This document shows, one piece after another, positions 25,702 to 33,612 of a stretch of DNA of 64,000 nt. The notes beneath the pieces were generated by a model, which worked only from the letters and a program-made list of their open reading frames with translations, did no database searches and was not told the origin of the DNA. Within the stretch, counting starts at the first letter, position 1, and every line of letters begins with the position of its first letter. Origin of the DNA: CAMLIZ01 sp040758375 (lineage in GTDB: Bacteria; Pseudomonadota; Gammaproteobacteria; Burkholderiales; Burkholderiaceae_C); assembly GCA_040758375.1 (NCBI GenBank), contig JBFLWE010000012.1, positions 1-64,000 of the forward strand. Direction: 5' to 3'. The position numbers and the translations under genes were made by a program.

Positions 25702-26844
25702 ATGCAACTGGCCCTCGCCCGCTCCCCTTGCTGTGCAGTGACCTTAGGCGAGGCGCCGGCCCCGGCGCTTCTCGAGCCGCAATGGCGGGAACTCGAAGCG
25801 CGCGCGGACGGTTCCTTTTTCACGTCCTGGACCTGGATCGGCGCCTGGCTGCGCCAGCTGCCACCGTCAGTAAAGCCGCAACTGCTGCGCGTGAGCTCGG
25901 GCGGCCAGACCGTGGGCCTGGCGCTGCTCACCATGCGCTGCGCGCGACGCCTCGGCTTCCTGACGTCGCGCAGGCTATGCCTGCATGCCACGGGGGACGC
26001 GCGCTACGACAACATCACCGTCGAATACAACGGCGTGCTCGCCGACCGCAACATGTCCGCTGCCGTGCGTCGACACATGGTCGACCATCTGGTGCGCGAA
26101 GTGGATCAGTGGGACGAGGCCCGTTTCGACGCGCTGGCGCAGGCCCCCGAGGAATGGCAAGCCGCCAAAGAGGGCCTGCACCTGGACATCGTGCAGGAGC
26201 CGTCCTTTCACATCCGCCTTGACAAGGTGCGATCGCAGCCCGGCGGCTACCTCGCCCTGCTCGGGCAGAAGCCACGCTACAACGTGCGGCGCAGCCTTCG
26301 GGAATGCGAGGCGTTCGGCGAGGTATCGCTCGACGTGGCCCGCACGCCGGAACAAGCGATGGAATTCCTGGAGCGCTTGAAGGGCCTGCATGCGGCCTAC
26401 TGGAACTCGCGCGGCCTGCCTGGCGCGTTTGCCAGCGCCTTCGACCACGCATTCCACGCCGACCTGGTGCGCAGCGGCATGCCGCGTGGCGAGATCCAGC
26501 TGCTGCACCTGCGCGCCGGGCCACAGACCATCGGGTGCCTCTACAACTTCGTCCACCGAGGGCAGGTGCTGAACTACCAGGCCGGCATCGACTATGCGCT
26601 GCCGTCGGTCACCAGCCCCGGCCTGGCCGCGCATGCACTGGCCGTCGAGCTCAACGCATCGCTGGGCCACGCCGTCTATGACTTCATGCTGGGCGACCAG
26701 CAGTACAAGCGGCAGCTGTCCACTGACCAAGTGACGCAATACTCGCTTGTCGCGCGCAGGGACCGGCTGATGTTCCGAGTTGAGAACACCCTGCGCAGGG
26801 TGCGAAACCGCTGGCGCGAGCCCGGGGGAAGGATCGTGGCGTGA
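25702..26844 (+). CDS. GNAT/FemAB-like acyltransferase (CelD/BcsL-type, Acetyltransf_6)
   Basis: Protein of 380 aa with a duplicated GNAT-like fold: an N-terminal half with SFFTSWTWIGAWLRQLP and a C-terminal half with GQKPRYNVRRSLRECE, LLHLRAGPQTIGCLYNF, NYQAGIDYALPSVTSPG and YDFMLGDQQYKRQLS. Members act in cellulose or exopolysaccharide acylation, or resemble FemAB proteins of exosortase loci. Here it probably acylates a polysaccharide or its precursor; the substrate is inferred from context. ATG at 25702 chosen because the preceding in-frame residues are Arg/Pro-rich. Its stop codon overlaps the next ATG (TGATG). Confidence 0.78.
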   Translation: MQLALARSPCCAVTLGEAPAPALLEPQWRELEARADGSFFTSWTWIGAWLRQLPPSVKPQLLRVSSGGQTVGLALLTMRCARRLGFLTSRRLCLHATGDARYDNITVEYNGVLADRNMSAAVRRHMVDHLVREVDQWDEARFDALAQAPEEWQAAKEGLHLDIVQEPSFHIRLDKVRSQPGGYLALLGQKPRYNVRRSLRECEAFGEVSLDVARTPEQAMEFLERLKGLHAAYWNSRGLPGAFASAFDHAFHADLVRSGMPRGEIQLLHLRAGPQTIGCLYNFVHRGQVLNYQAGIDYALPSVTSPGLAAHALAVELNASLGHAVYDFMLGDQQYKRQLSTDQVTQYSLVARRDRLMFRVENTLRRVRNRWREPGGRIVA

Positions 26845-27866
26845 TGGGAAAGAAAGCCATGCTGGGGTCGCTGCTGGGGCGCAGCGGCATTGCAGCGGGG
26901 CGGCTGCGCGCCGCAGGCACGCCCGCGGACCAGTTGATGATCCTGGCCTATCACCGGGTGCTGGACATCGGCGAGGAAGCGCTGTTCCCGCAGGATCCGG
27001 AGCTGGTGAGCGCCTCGGTGGCCGACTTCGAACGGCAGATGTGCTTCGTGCGCGAGCACTTCACGCCGCTGAAGCTGGCTGACGTGATCGATTGCCTGGA
27101 GCGCGGCCGCGAACTGCCGCGCCGGGCGCTGGTGGTGACCTTCGACGATGGCCACCTCGACAACTACACCCACGCGTTTCCAGTGCTGCGCCGCCTCGGC
27201 GTGCCCGCCACGATCTTTCTGTCCACCGACTACATCGGCAGCGACCGGATGTTCTGGTTCGACCGCGTGGCGCTGCTGCTGTACAGCGCCCCGGCCGGGC
27301 AATGGCGGTTTGCCGGCTGCAGCTTTGCGCTGCCAGCCCACGACGTGCAAGCGCGGCGCAAGGCTGCCGGTACGCTGCTGCGCCGGCTCAAGGAAGTGCC
27401 CGACGCCGAGCGGCTGGCATGCCTGGAATCGATGGACGACGCCTTGGCGCAATATGCACCGCCCCGGGCCGTGCCCGCGCGCTCTGCGCTGAACTGGGAC
27501 GAAGTCCGCCAAATGGCCAGAGCCGGCATCGAGTTCGGCTCGCACACGTGCTCCCATCCCATCCTCACGCGTCTGGACGATGCCGCGCTGCGGCGCGAGC
27601 TGCACGAGTCGCGCCGCATCCTTTCTGAACAGCTCGGCCAGCCGGTCGACACGGTCGCCTACCCGGTGGGGAAGATTCGCGCCTTCGATGAGCGTGTGAT
27701 CTCCATCTCGCGGGAGTGCGGCTATCGCCTGGGCGTCTCGTACGAAACCGGCGTCAATGCGCTGCGCAGCATGGACCGCTTCGCCTTGCGTCGCCTGCCC
27801 GTGGAGCGGTACACCGAACTTCCGTTCTTCAAGGGACTGCTGGCGTTTCCCGAGCTGCTCGCATGA
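26844..27866 (+). CDS. polysaccharide deacetylase family protein
   Basis: NodB-homology deacetylase of 340 aa. It has ILAYHRVLD near the N-terminus, VTFDDGHLDNYTHAFP (catalytic/metal Asp pair), FGSHTCSHPIL (metal His pair) and AYPVGKIRAFDE. There is an insertion of about 70 residues between the DD and SHxxxH motifs. No signal peptide is visible. The start codon shares one base with the stop of the acyltransferase gene; a GTG three bases earlier is also possible. Probably modifies acetylated sugars in the polysaccharide pathway. Confidence 0.85.
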   Translation: MGKKAMLGSLLGRSGIAAGRLRAAGTPADQLMILAYHRVLDIGEEALFPQDPELVSASVADFERQMCFVREHFTPLKLADVIDCLERGRELPRRALVVTFDDGHLDNYTHAFPVLRRLGVPATIFLSTDYIGSDRMFWFDRVALLLYSAPAGQWRFAGCSFALPAHDVQARRKAAGTLLRRLKEVPDAERLACLESMDDALAQYAPPRAVPARSALNWDEVRQMARAGIEFGSHTCSHPILTRLDDAALRRELHESRRILSEQLGQPVDTVAYPVGKIRAFDERVISISRECGYRLGVSYETGVNALRSMDRFALRRLPVERYTELPFFKGLLAFPELLA

Positions 27867-27936
27867 GCCCGGCCCGGCCGCCCGAAGGGGCTCGCTCCCG
27901 CTTGGCAGGACAGGCCGCAGGCCGAAGGGTGCACCA

Positions 27937-29673
27937 ATGAGCGCGTCGGTCTCCTCTGCGGCCGTGCCTCCTTTGGCGCAGACAGACACCTTCGTCTTCT
28001 GGTCCACCAACGAAGGCCCGGGCTGGATGTACCTGTTGCCGCCGCTGGGCGGCCTGCGCCTGCTGTGCGTGGACATCGCCGGCGCGGTCGCGTGGGCCCT
28101 GGCGCGCGAGTGCCGGCAGCTCACGCTGCTCAGCGCGGGGTCGGTCTGGCCTGCCCCTGACCGCCGGGCCGGCCGGCCCGCTGCCGCACTGCCCGTGGTG
28201 CAAATCGACGAGCTGCTGGCCCAGGCGCAGGCCCCGGGTTTCGAGCGTTTCGATGGGCTGGTCATCCACGATCCGTTGGGCGAACGCCTGCACCAGGAAG
28301 GCCTGGCACCGCTGCAGCGGCTGCTCCTTGCTGCCGACAAGCTGCTGCAGCAAAAGGGCTGGGTCTACCTCGGCGCGAACAACCCCTATTCGCTGCAGCG
28401 CTGGCGCGAGCGCATGCGCGGCACCCCCAGCACGGGTCGGGCGCCTCTGCGTCCGTCCAAGCTGAAGTCGCTGCTGCGCAACGCTGGAGCCGCCGAGATC
28501 CGTGTGCACCCCTATCTGATGGCCAACGGCCGGGTGGCGGAGGTCGTGCCCGCGGAAGGCTATTGCGCCATGAAGAACCGCGAAGCGCGCGGCGAACGCC
28601 TGAAGGAATGGCTCTTCGGGCGACGCGGCGCTCCGAGGCTGGCGCCTGCGGTGGGACTGCTGGCGCTGCGCGATGCCGCCACGCCCAGCATGCTCGATGC
28701 GCTGGCGCGGCGGGTGGGCGCCTTGCGCCAGGCTGCCGCCACCCCCGCGGGCAGCGAACCGCCGGTCGTCAAGCAGTACCTGGTCTTCGCGGGCCACAAG
28801 GCCATCGTCGCTGCCGGCCCGCGCGGGCGCAGCGACCAGGACGTGATCGCCGTGCTCACGGCGGATGCGGTTTCCACCCGGGGGCGCAACCTGGAAGCGC
28901 CCCACCTGCAGGCCTTGACCCGCATCGCGTCGGTGTCCACGCTGGTACCCCGGCTGATCGACCGCTTCGATTTCGATCACACGAGCTGCGTCGTGATGGA
29001 GCGCATTCCGGGGGTCACGCTGGACCAGGACCTGCCGCCGCTGGAGCGCGTGACCGACGCCGCGCTCGACTTCCTGATCCGCCTGCACCTCGAAACCGCC
29101 GTGCCCACCGCGATGGACGAGCCGGGTTTCGACCGGCTGGCAGCGCCACTGCTGCAGGCCGCCACCGAGCGCAACCCGGACTTCGCCGCGGCGATCGCCA
29201 CCTGGGGAACGCCGCTGCGCAAGCGCCTGCGGTCGCTGACCTTGCCTGCCGTGTTCCAGCACGGCGACTTCAAGGTCGAGAACGTGATCTACGAGCCGGG
29301 CACCTGTCGGCTGCTGTCGGTCATCGACTGGGAGCATGCGAGGCGCCCGGGACTGCCCTTGCTCGACCTGATGTATCTGTTGGTCTACAACCGCGTGATC
29401 CGTGGCGCGAACTGGATCGAAGCCATCGAGCGCCCGATCGTGCGGGAGGAGTGGACCGCCTCCGAACAGCGGCGGCTGGAACGCTACTTGACGGCGCTGG
29501 GCCTGGGTGCGGACGCGCTGCCTGCGCTGCGGGCTCTGTTTCTTGCCCACCATGTCGGCTGTCGCATTCACTTACCAGCCGATCCGGCGCTGCGTGCAAA
29601 AATTGCTGAAATGCTGAACGAGCTAGGCCGAATAATCGGTCAGCCCGTTGATTCGCTAGCCCCACATCAGTAG
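27937..29673 (+). CDS. two-domain protein: degenerate methyltransferase-like N-half, aminoglycoside-phosphotransferase-like kinase C-half
   Basis: Protein of 578 aa. Residues about 1-250 look like a Rossmann/SAM-methyltransferase-type domain without a clear glycine-rich SAM loop (LLCVDIAGAVAWALAREC, FDGLVIHDPL, KGWVYLGANNPYSLQRWRE). Residues about 280-560 form an APH/choline-kinase-like fold: FQHGDFKVENVIY (catalytic HGD...N) and SVIDWEHARRPGLPLLDLMYL (DxE/W metal motif). It might phosphorylate a sugar or other small molecule used by the locus. The start at 27937 precedes MSASVSS; upstream in-frame codons belong to the deacetylase shadow. I do not recognise a named family for the whole protein. 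Confidence 0.65.
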   Translation: MSASVSSAAVPPLAQTDTFVFWSTNEGPGWMYLLPPLGGLRLLCVDIAGAVAWALARECRQLTLLSAGSVWPAPDRRAGRPAAALPVVQIDELLAQAQAPGFERFDGLVIHDPLGERLHQEGLAPLQRLLLAADKLLQQKGWVYLGANNPYSLQRWRERMRGTPSTGRAPLRPSKLKSLLRNAGAAEIRVHPYLMANGRVAEVVPAEGYCAMKNREARGERLKEWLFGRRGAPRLAPAVGLLALRDAATPSMLDALARRVGALRQAAATPAGSEPPVVKQYLVFAGHKAIVAAGPRGRSDQDVIAVLTADAVSTRGRNLEAPHLQALTRIASVSTLVPRLIDRFDFDHTSCVVMERIPGVTLDQDLPPLERVTDAALDFLIRLHLETAVPTAMDEPGFDRLAAPLLQAATERNPDFAAAIATWGTPLRKRLRSLTLPAVFQHGDFKVENVIYEPGTCRLLSVIDWEHARRPGLPLLDLMYLLVYNRVIRGANWIEAIERPIVREEWTASEQRRLERYLTALGLGADALPALRALFLAHHVGCRIHLPADPALRAKIAEMLNELGRIIGQPVDSLAPHQ

Positions 29674-29786
29674 TCCCGTGCGGCAAGACGACGCGGGCGG
29701 GCCTGCTGGCCCGGATCAGCCAGCGGGAACTTTGGGGGCCACAGACTGCCACCCCGGCCGTCTGACAACAACACGTTTGGGACATC

Positions 29787-31538
29787 ATGCTGCGTCGTCT
29801 TGCCGTTGTGGAACTGCTTTTCTGCTTTGCGGCCGTGGGCTGTGGAGGCGGAAACGGAAGCGGAGCCGATCCGAGCACCGCCAATCCCTCCGGCAACCCG
29901 CCGGTCTCCGAGCCTGCACCCGCCCCGGCGCCTGCGCCCGCTCCCGCACCCGCCCCGGCGCCTGCGCCCGCCCCGGCACCTGCGCCCGCTCCTGCGCCCG
30001 CTCCAGCACCTGCGCCCGCTCCGGCACCTGCGCCCGCTCCGGCACCCGCCCCGGCACCTGCGCCCGCTCCGGCACCGGGTGTCTACTACATCTCCCCCAC
30101 CGGCAACAACGCGGCCGACTGCAAGAGCATCGCGACCGCCTGCAGAACCTTCGCCACGGTTTTCGCACGCATGGGCGGCGGTAGCGAACTCGTTCTGCTC
30201 GACGGCACCTACACCCCCAGCACCACCGGCGTGATCAACTGGGACACCTCGCTGTTCACTTCCAACTCGGCGCAGATCCCCTCCGGCACCGCCACCAAGC
30301 CGACCTACGTGCGTGCGCTCAACCCTGGCAAGGTACGCGTCGATGGGCCGTTGTTCATCGGCCGCTCCACCCGCAAGGACAGCTACATCACGGTGCAGGG
30401 CATCACCTTCGATGGCGGCGGCGACCTCTACAACACCAGCTACGTCACCATCAAGGACACGGGCTTCAACGGTCCTTTCAGCATCGGCACCAACGACCAC
30501 GACCACGGCAACACCAACAACCTGGTCGAGGATGTGTGGGTGTGGGCGTCCGGCCAGCGCATCATCGCGATCAACTACCGGGCGCACAACAACGTGTGGC
30601 GCCGCGTCGTGGTGCGCGGCGACGGCTGCGGCACGGCCAAGTGCCAGGGCAGCGGCAACCCCAACGTCGGCTTCACGGTGTACGACTCGCACGATGTCTC
30701 GGTGCAGAACATGCTCATCGTCGACCGTGTGCTCGCACCCACCGACTACCAGGGCGCCGACTTCGCCACCGCGCAGCACACACCCGATCCGCAGTACTAC
30801 TTCGGCCGCAACGAGTGGCTGGGCATCATCTCGCTGCATGCGCCCGACATCGGCTACTACAACTTCCCCGACACCGGGCAGACGCTGGACCCCACTTCCA
30901 AGGTCGTCAATGCCGTGGTGTGGAACTCCAACAGCGATGCGTTCGACCTTGACCGGGAAGGCACGAACAACCACCTGGAGAACCTGACCGCGATGTCGCG
31001 CAACGGTGACGTGGTGCGCATCGGGCCGGCGCTGGCCTCGCGTGGCGGCACCTTGCGCAACGTGATCGCCGTGTCGGGCGGATCGGCGCGCTACGGCATC
31101 AATTCGGCCTACCAACCTTCGCATGCCAGCGTGTCCGGCAGCTTCTCCGATGCGGCCTACAACCAGACGGCTTGCAGCACCGGCTGCTTCAGCGCCGATC
31201 CACGCGCTGATGGCGCGACGGCGTCGCTGAAGTACATCACCCGCATCGAGGCGGGCTCGGCCCTCAAGGGCAAGGGCCACGGCGGCGCGGACATCGGCGC
31301 CAACGTGCTGTACCGCTACGGCAGCGACGGCACCCGCCACGGCCAGGCCGGCTACAACACGCTGACCACCACCAAGCTGTGGCCCTGGCCCAACGAGGCC
31401 CGCATCAAGGCCGAGATGTGCGCCAACACCACCCGCGGCTTCTGCTCCACCGGCAAGCGGCTCGACGGCGTGAACCCGGTCACCCTCACCTCCTACATCT
31501 GGGAGGCCGCAGGCCACCCGATGCCGTCGAGCTTCTAG
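29787..31538 (+). CDS. beta-helix surface lipoprotein with Pro-Ala linker, paralogue 1
   Basis: Protein of 583 aa: lipoprotein signal with lipobox AVGC (C19), short Gly/Ser linker, a Pro-Ala repeat (residues 43-97), then a parallel beta-helix domain. The domain starts YYISPTGNNAADCKSIATAC and continues with coil repeats (NTSYVTIKDTGF, HDVSVQNMLIVDRV, LRNVIAVSGGSARYG). Beta-helices of this kind are often polysaccharide lyases, epimerases or glycan-binding proteins; no catalytic residues can be assigned. The linker would hold the domain off the membrane, possibly through the cell wall or outward from the outer membrane. Its last 0.9 kb is apparently identical to that of paralogue 3. Confidence 0.75.
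   Translation: MLRRLAVVELLFCFAAVGCGGGNGSGADPSTANPSGNPPVSEPAPAPAPAPAPAPAPAPAPAPAPAPAPAPAPAPAPAPAPAPAPAPAPAPAPAPAPGVYYISPTGNNAADCKSIATACRTFATVFARMGGGSELVLLDGTYTPSTTGVINWDTSLFTSNSAQIPSGTATKPTYVRALNPGKVRVDGPLFIGRSTRKDSYITVQGITFDGGGDLYNTSYVTIKDTGFNGPFSIGTNDHDHGNTNNLVEDVWVWASGQRIIAINYRAHNNVWRRVVVRGDGCGTAKCQGSGNPNVGFTVYDSHDVSVQNMLIVDRVLAPTDYQGADFATAQHTPDPQYYFGRNEWLGIISLHAPDIGYYNFPDTGQTLDPTSKVVNAVVWNSNSDAFDLDREGTNNHLENLTAMSRNGDVVRIGPALASRGGTLRNVIAVSGGSARYGINSAYQPSHASVSGSFSDAAYNQTACSTGCFSADPRADGATASLKYITRIEAGSALKGKGHGGADIGANVLYRYGSDGTRHGQAGYNTLTTTKLWPWPNEARIKAEMCANTTRGFCSTGKRLDGVNPVTLTSYIWEAAGHPMPSSF
29913..30077 (+). repeat. Pro-Ala-coding microsatellite in paralogue 1
   Basis: A run of 55 codons alternating Pro and Ala, written as imperfect 6- and 12-base units (variants of cctgcgcccgct and ccggca). 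Such tracts can change length by slippage in multiples of two codons, altering linker length without frameshift. Confidence 0.9.
30642..31536 (+). repeat. long direct repeat, left copy (3' part of paralogue 1)
   Basis: About 895 bp that by eye is base-for-base identical to 43175-44069 (offset 12,533). It starts just after a divergent pair of codons (gccaag versus tccagc) and ends at the first base of the stop codon. Homology continues upstream at lower identity. The middle paralogue (40224-41774) differs at many synonymous sites in the same region. Confidence 0.9.
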
Positions 31539-31547
31539 CCGCCGCGC

Positions 31548-31576
31548 TGCGGGCTGTCTTCTCGACAAGACCCGCA
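31548..31576. terminator. possible hairpin between convergent genes
   Basis: TGCGG and GTCTT pair with AAGAC and CCGCA around a six-base loop, located ten bases after the beta-helix gene and before the convergent acetyltransferase gene end. There is no T run on either strand, so terminator function is doubtful. Confidence 0.3.
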
Positions 31577-31587
31577 GGCGAGCCGGG

Positions 31588-32148
31588 TCACGCCGCAGAC
31601 GCGCCCCTCTCGCCGGCCGGAACCCACCTGCCGTTGTCGAAGTAGACCCAGCGCCCGCGGTAGGAGAAGTAGCGGTTGTCCGGCGGGCCGTCCCGGACGA
31701 CCACCGTCTGCTCCCCCGCCAGCACGACCGCATTGTCCGGAACGTCGCGGTGAACCACCGCATTGGCACCAATGCGGACGTTGTGCCCGACCACGACGTT
31801 CCCGATGACCTTGGCGCCCGCGCCGATGTAGCAGTTGTCCCCGATGCGCGGGGCGCCGCGCCGCGTGGAGTCTTCGAGCTGGTTCGAGCCGATCGTCACC
31901 TGCTGAAAGATCACGCAGTTGCTCCCGATCACCGCATCCCCGGAAACGAAGATGCTCTTCGGGCCGTGGGGGAAACACGGAATGCCCTTGAACTCGGCAT
32001 TCCAGGCGATCGAGCTGCCGTTGGCATCCTGATAGGCCTCGTACATGCGCAGGTACAGGCGCCTCAACGCAGGGTTGCGTGTCTCGCGGCAGCGCTCTCG
32101 CAGGGCCCACATCGAGCCGAAAGGCACGAGCCAAAGTTTCTCGAGCAT
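31588..32148 (-). CDS. hexapeptide-repeat acetyltransferase (serine acetyltransferase/CysE-like)
   Basis: Protein of 186 aa with a left-handed beta-helix of hexapeptide repeats (DAVIGSNCVIFQQVTIGSN, PRIGDNCYIGAGAKVIGNVVVG, VRIGANAVVHRDVPDNAVV). This is the LbH arrangement of CysE/NodL/VatB acetyltransferases, preceded by a short helical N-domain. A tail with YFSYRGRWVYFDNGRW is unusual. Probably O-acetylates a sugar of the polysaccharide rather than serine, given the neighbourhood. It is the only minus-strand gene in this part of the locus and is divergent from the glycosyltransferase operon. Confidence 0.8.
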   Translation of the reverse strand: MLEKLWLVPFGSMWALRERCRETRNPALRRLYLRMYEAYQDANGSSIAWNAEFKGIPCFPHGPKSIFVSGDAVIGSNCVIFQQVTIGSNQLEDSTRRGAPRIGDNCYIGAGAKVIGNVVVGHNVRIGANAVVHRDVPDNAVVLAGEQTVVVRDGPPDNRYFSYRGRWVYFDNGRWVPAGERGASAA

Positions 32149-32454
32149 CGGTCACCTCTCCCTCACCGCCTTCTGCCCGCACGCGCTCTTGGGGCGCTGG
32201 CACGGTCGGCGATTCTATTGCGCGGTCCACTGCGGGCGATCCCCTACCTTGACGATTCGCAGGCGGCCCCCCCGCGTGCGGCATGTCACGGACGGCCCGC
32301 CCGCCACCACGGCGCCCCCTTACCTCGGGGGCAACTTGTTTCGCATTGTGCGCACGATAATTTCTGCACGCGAAGAGGGAGACGACAGAACGCGACGTCC
32401 TCGTTCGCGGCCCTTGCTGCGCCGCCAGTCCCGGTACTTCCTTCGCGCCCGTCC
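32149..32454. promoter_or_regulatory. divergent intergenic region between the acetyltransferase gene and the glycosyltransferase operon
   Basis: About 306 bp without a gene. It must hold the promoters of both divergent units. It contains the palindrome site C (32315-32331). It also has a weak sigma-54-like plus-strand element (CGGCGATTCTATTGC, GG at 32209-32210 and GC at 32221-32222, exact ten-base spacing, good TTGC but poor -24 flanks). Open frames run through it, but none looks like protein. Confidence 0.5.
32315..32331. promoter_or_regulatory. shared G/C-arm palindrome, site C (upstream of the glycosyltransferase operon)
   Basis: CCCCC at 32315-32319 and GGGGG at 32327-32331 flank TTACCTC; the core TTACCTCGGGGGC is almost the same as site A (TCCACCTCGGGGGGC). 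It lies about 125 bp before the GT2 start (32455) and about 165 bp before the divergent acetyltransferase start. Confidence 0.4.
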
Positions 32455-33612
32455 ATGCTGCTGCTGAACGTCATCTTTTTCGCTTCCACCGCACTCGTCG
32501 TCTACCACTACGTGCTCTACCCCGCGATGGTCATCTTGCTGGCGCGCGCCGCGGGCAGGCCGACGCCACCGCGAGACCCGGAGGACGCGGACCTGCCGAC
32601 GCTTTGCGTGGTCATCGCAGCCTACAACGAAGAGCGTGTGATCCACGACAAGCTCCTCAACACCTTGTCGCTCGACTATCCGGCCGACAAGCTGGAGGTG
32701 GTGGTGGCCGCCGATGGCTCCACGGACGCCACTCATGTGATCGCCGGCCAGTTTGCCGACCGTGGCGTGCGGGTGCTCCATGACCTGCAGCGCCGCGGCA
32801 AGACGGCCGCGCTGAACCGCGCCCTGGCCATCGCACGCGGCGACATCGTGGTCTTCTCCGATGCCAACAACCTATTCAACACCGATGCGCTGCGCAAGCT
32901 CGTTCGTCATTTCAGCGACCCGCGCGTGGGCGGCGTGTGCGGGTTGAAGCAGATCTTCGAATCCGCCAACCGCGAGTCGGCCGTGGGCGACGGCCTGTAC
33001 TGGAAGTACGAGTCCGCCATCAAGATGGCGGAGAGCCGGCTGGGCTCGATCACCAACGCCGACGGCGAGATCTTCGCGATCCGCCGTGCGCTCTACCGCC
33101 CGCTGGACGAGTCGCTGATCAACGACGACGCCGCAATCACGTTCGAGCTGGTCCGCTCGCGGTATCGGGTGCTCTACGAACCGCTGGCCCGGTCCTACGA
33201 GCAGGCTTCGGTCACCATCGAGGACGACTTCAACGTCAAGGTCCGCATGGTCAGCGGCGGCTTCCAAAGCCTGGCGCACTATTGGCGCTTCTTGCTGCCG
33301 CCGCGGGGTCCGTTCACGTTCGCCTTCTTCTCCCACAAGATCCTGCGCTGGACGGCGCCTGAGCTGCTGGTGGCCATGCTGGTCAGCTCGGCGATTCTCG
33401 CGGCGTCCGGAAGCGCCTTCTTCATGGCCATGCTTTCGATGCAGCTCGCCTTTTACCTGCTGGCGGCCGCCGGTTGGCTGCTGCGCAGGCGCGGGCCGCT
33501 GGCGCTGCCGTTGTACGTGCCGTTCTACTTCTGCGCGATGAACACGGCGGCGCTGTTCGGGCTGTACCGCCACCTCACGCGCAGCACGCAGTGGAAGAAG
33601 GCGGTCCGATGA
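32455..33612 (+). CDS. glycosyltransferase family 2, membrane-anchored
   Basis: Protein of 385 aa: an N-terminal membrane helix (LNVIFFASTALVVYHYVLYP), then a GT2 catalytic domain with VVIAAYNEERVI, VVVAADGSTDAT, the metal-binding region VVFSDANNLF and NADGEIFAIRR, and an acceptor-site acidic motif INDDAAITFELV. Two or three C-terminal membrane helices complete the processive-synthase-like topology. The QxxRW motif of cellulose/hyaluronan synthases is not evident, so it may add one sugar rather than polymerise. First gene of the eight-gene operon; its stop overlaps the next ATG (ATGA at 33609). Confidence 0.87.
   Translation: MLLLNVIFFASTALVVYHYVLYPAMVILLARAAGRPTPPRDPEDADLPTLCVVIAAYNEERVIHDKLLNTLSLDYPADKLEVVVAADGSTDATHVIAGQFADRGVRVLHDLQRRGKTAALNRALAIARGDIVVFSDANNLFNTDALRKLVRHFSDPRVGGVCGLKQIFESANRESAVGDGLYWKYESAIKMAESRLGSITNADGEIFAIRRALYRPLDESLINDDAAITFELVRSRYRVLYEPLARSYEQASVTIEDDFNVKVRMVSGGFQSLAHYWRFLLPPRGPFTFAFFSHKILRWTAPELLVAMLVSSAILAASGSAFFMAMLSMQLAFYLLAAAGWLLRRRGPLALPLYVPFYFCAMNTAALFGLYRHLTRSTQWKKAVR

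Noticed and set aside
29913..30077. Repetitive array that could be mistaken for CRISPR or a tandem non-coding repeat
   Set aside because: The repeat has no spacers and stays in frame as Pro-Ala codons within a protein.
29667..31772. Long antisense frame opposite beta-helix paralogue 1 (and its twin opposite paralogue 3, 42071-44077)
   Set aside because: Low-complexity Gly/Arg segments are just the reverse of the Pro-Ala codons; the sense strand encodes signal peptide, linker and domain.
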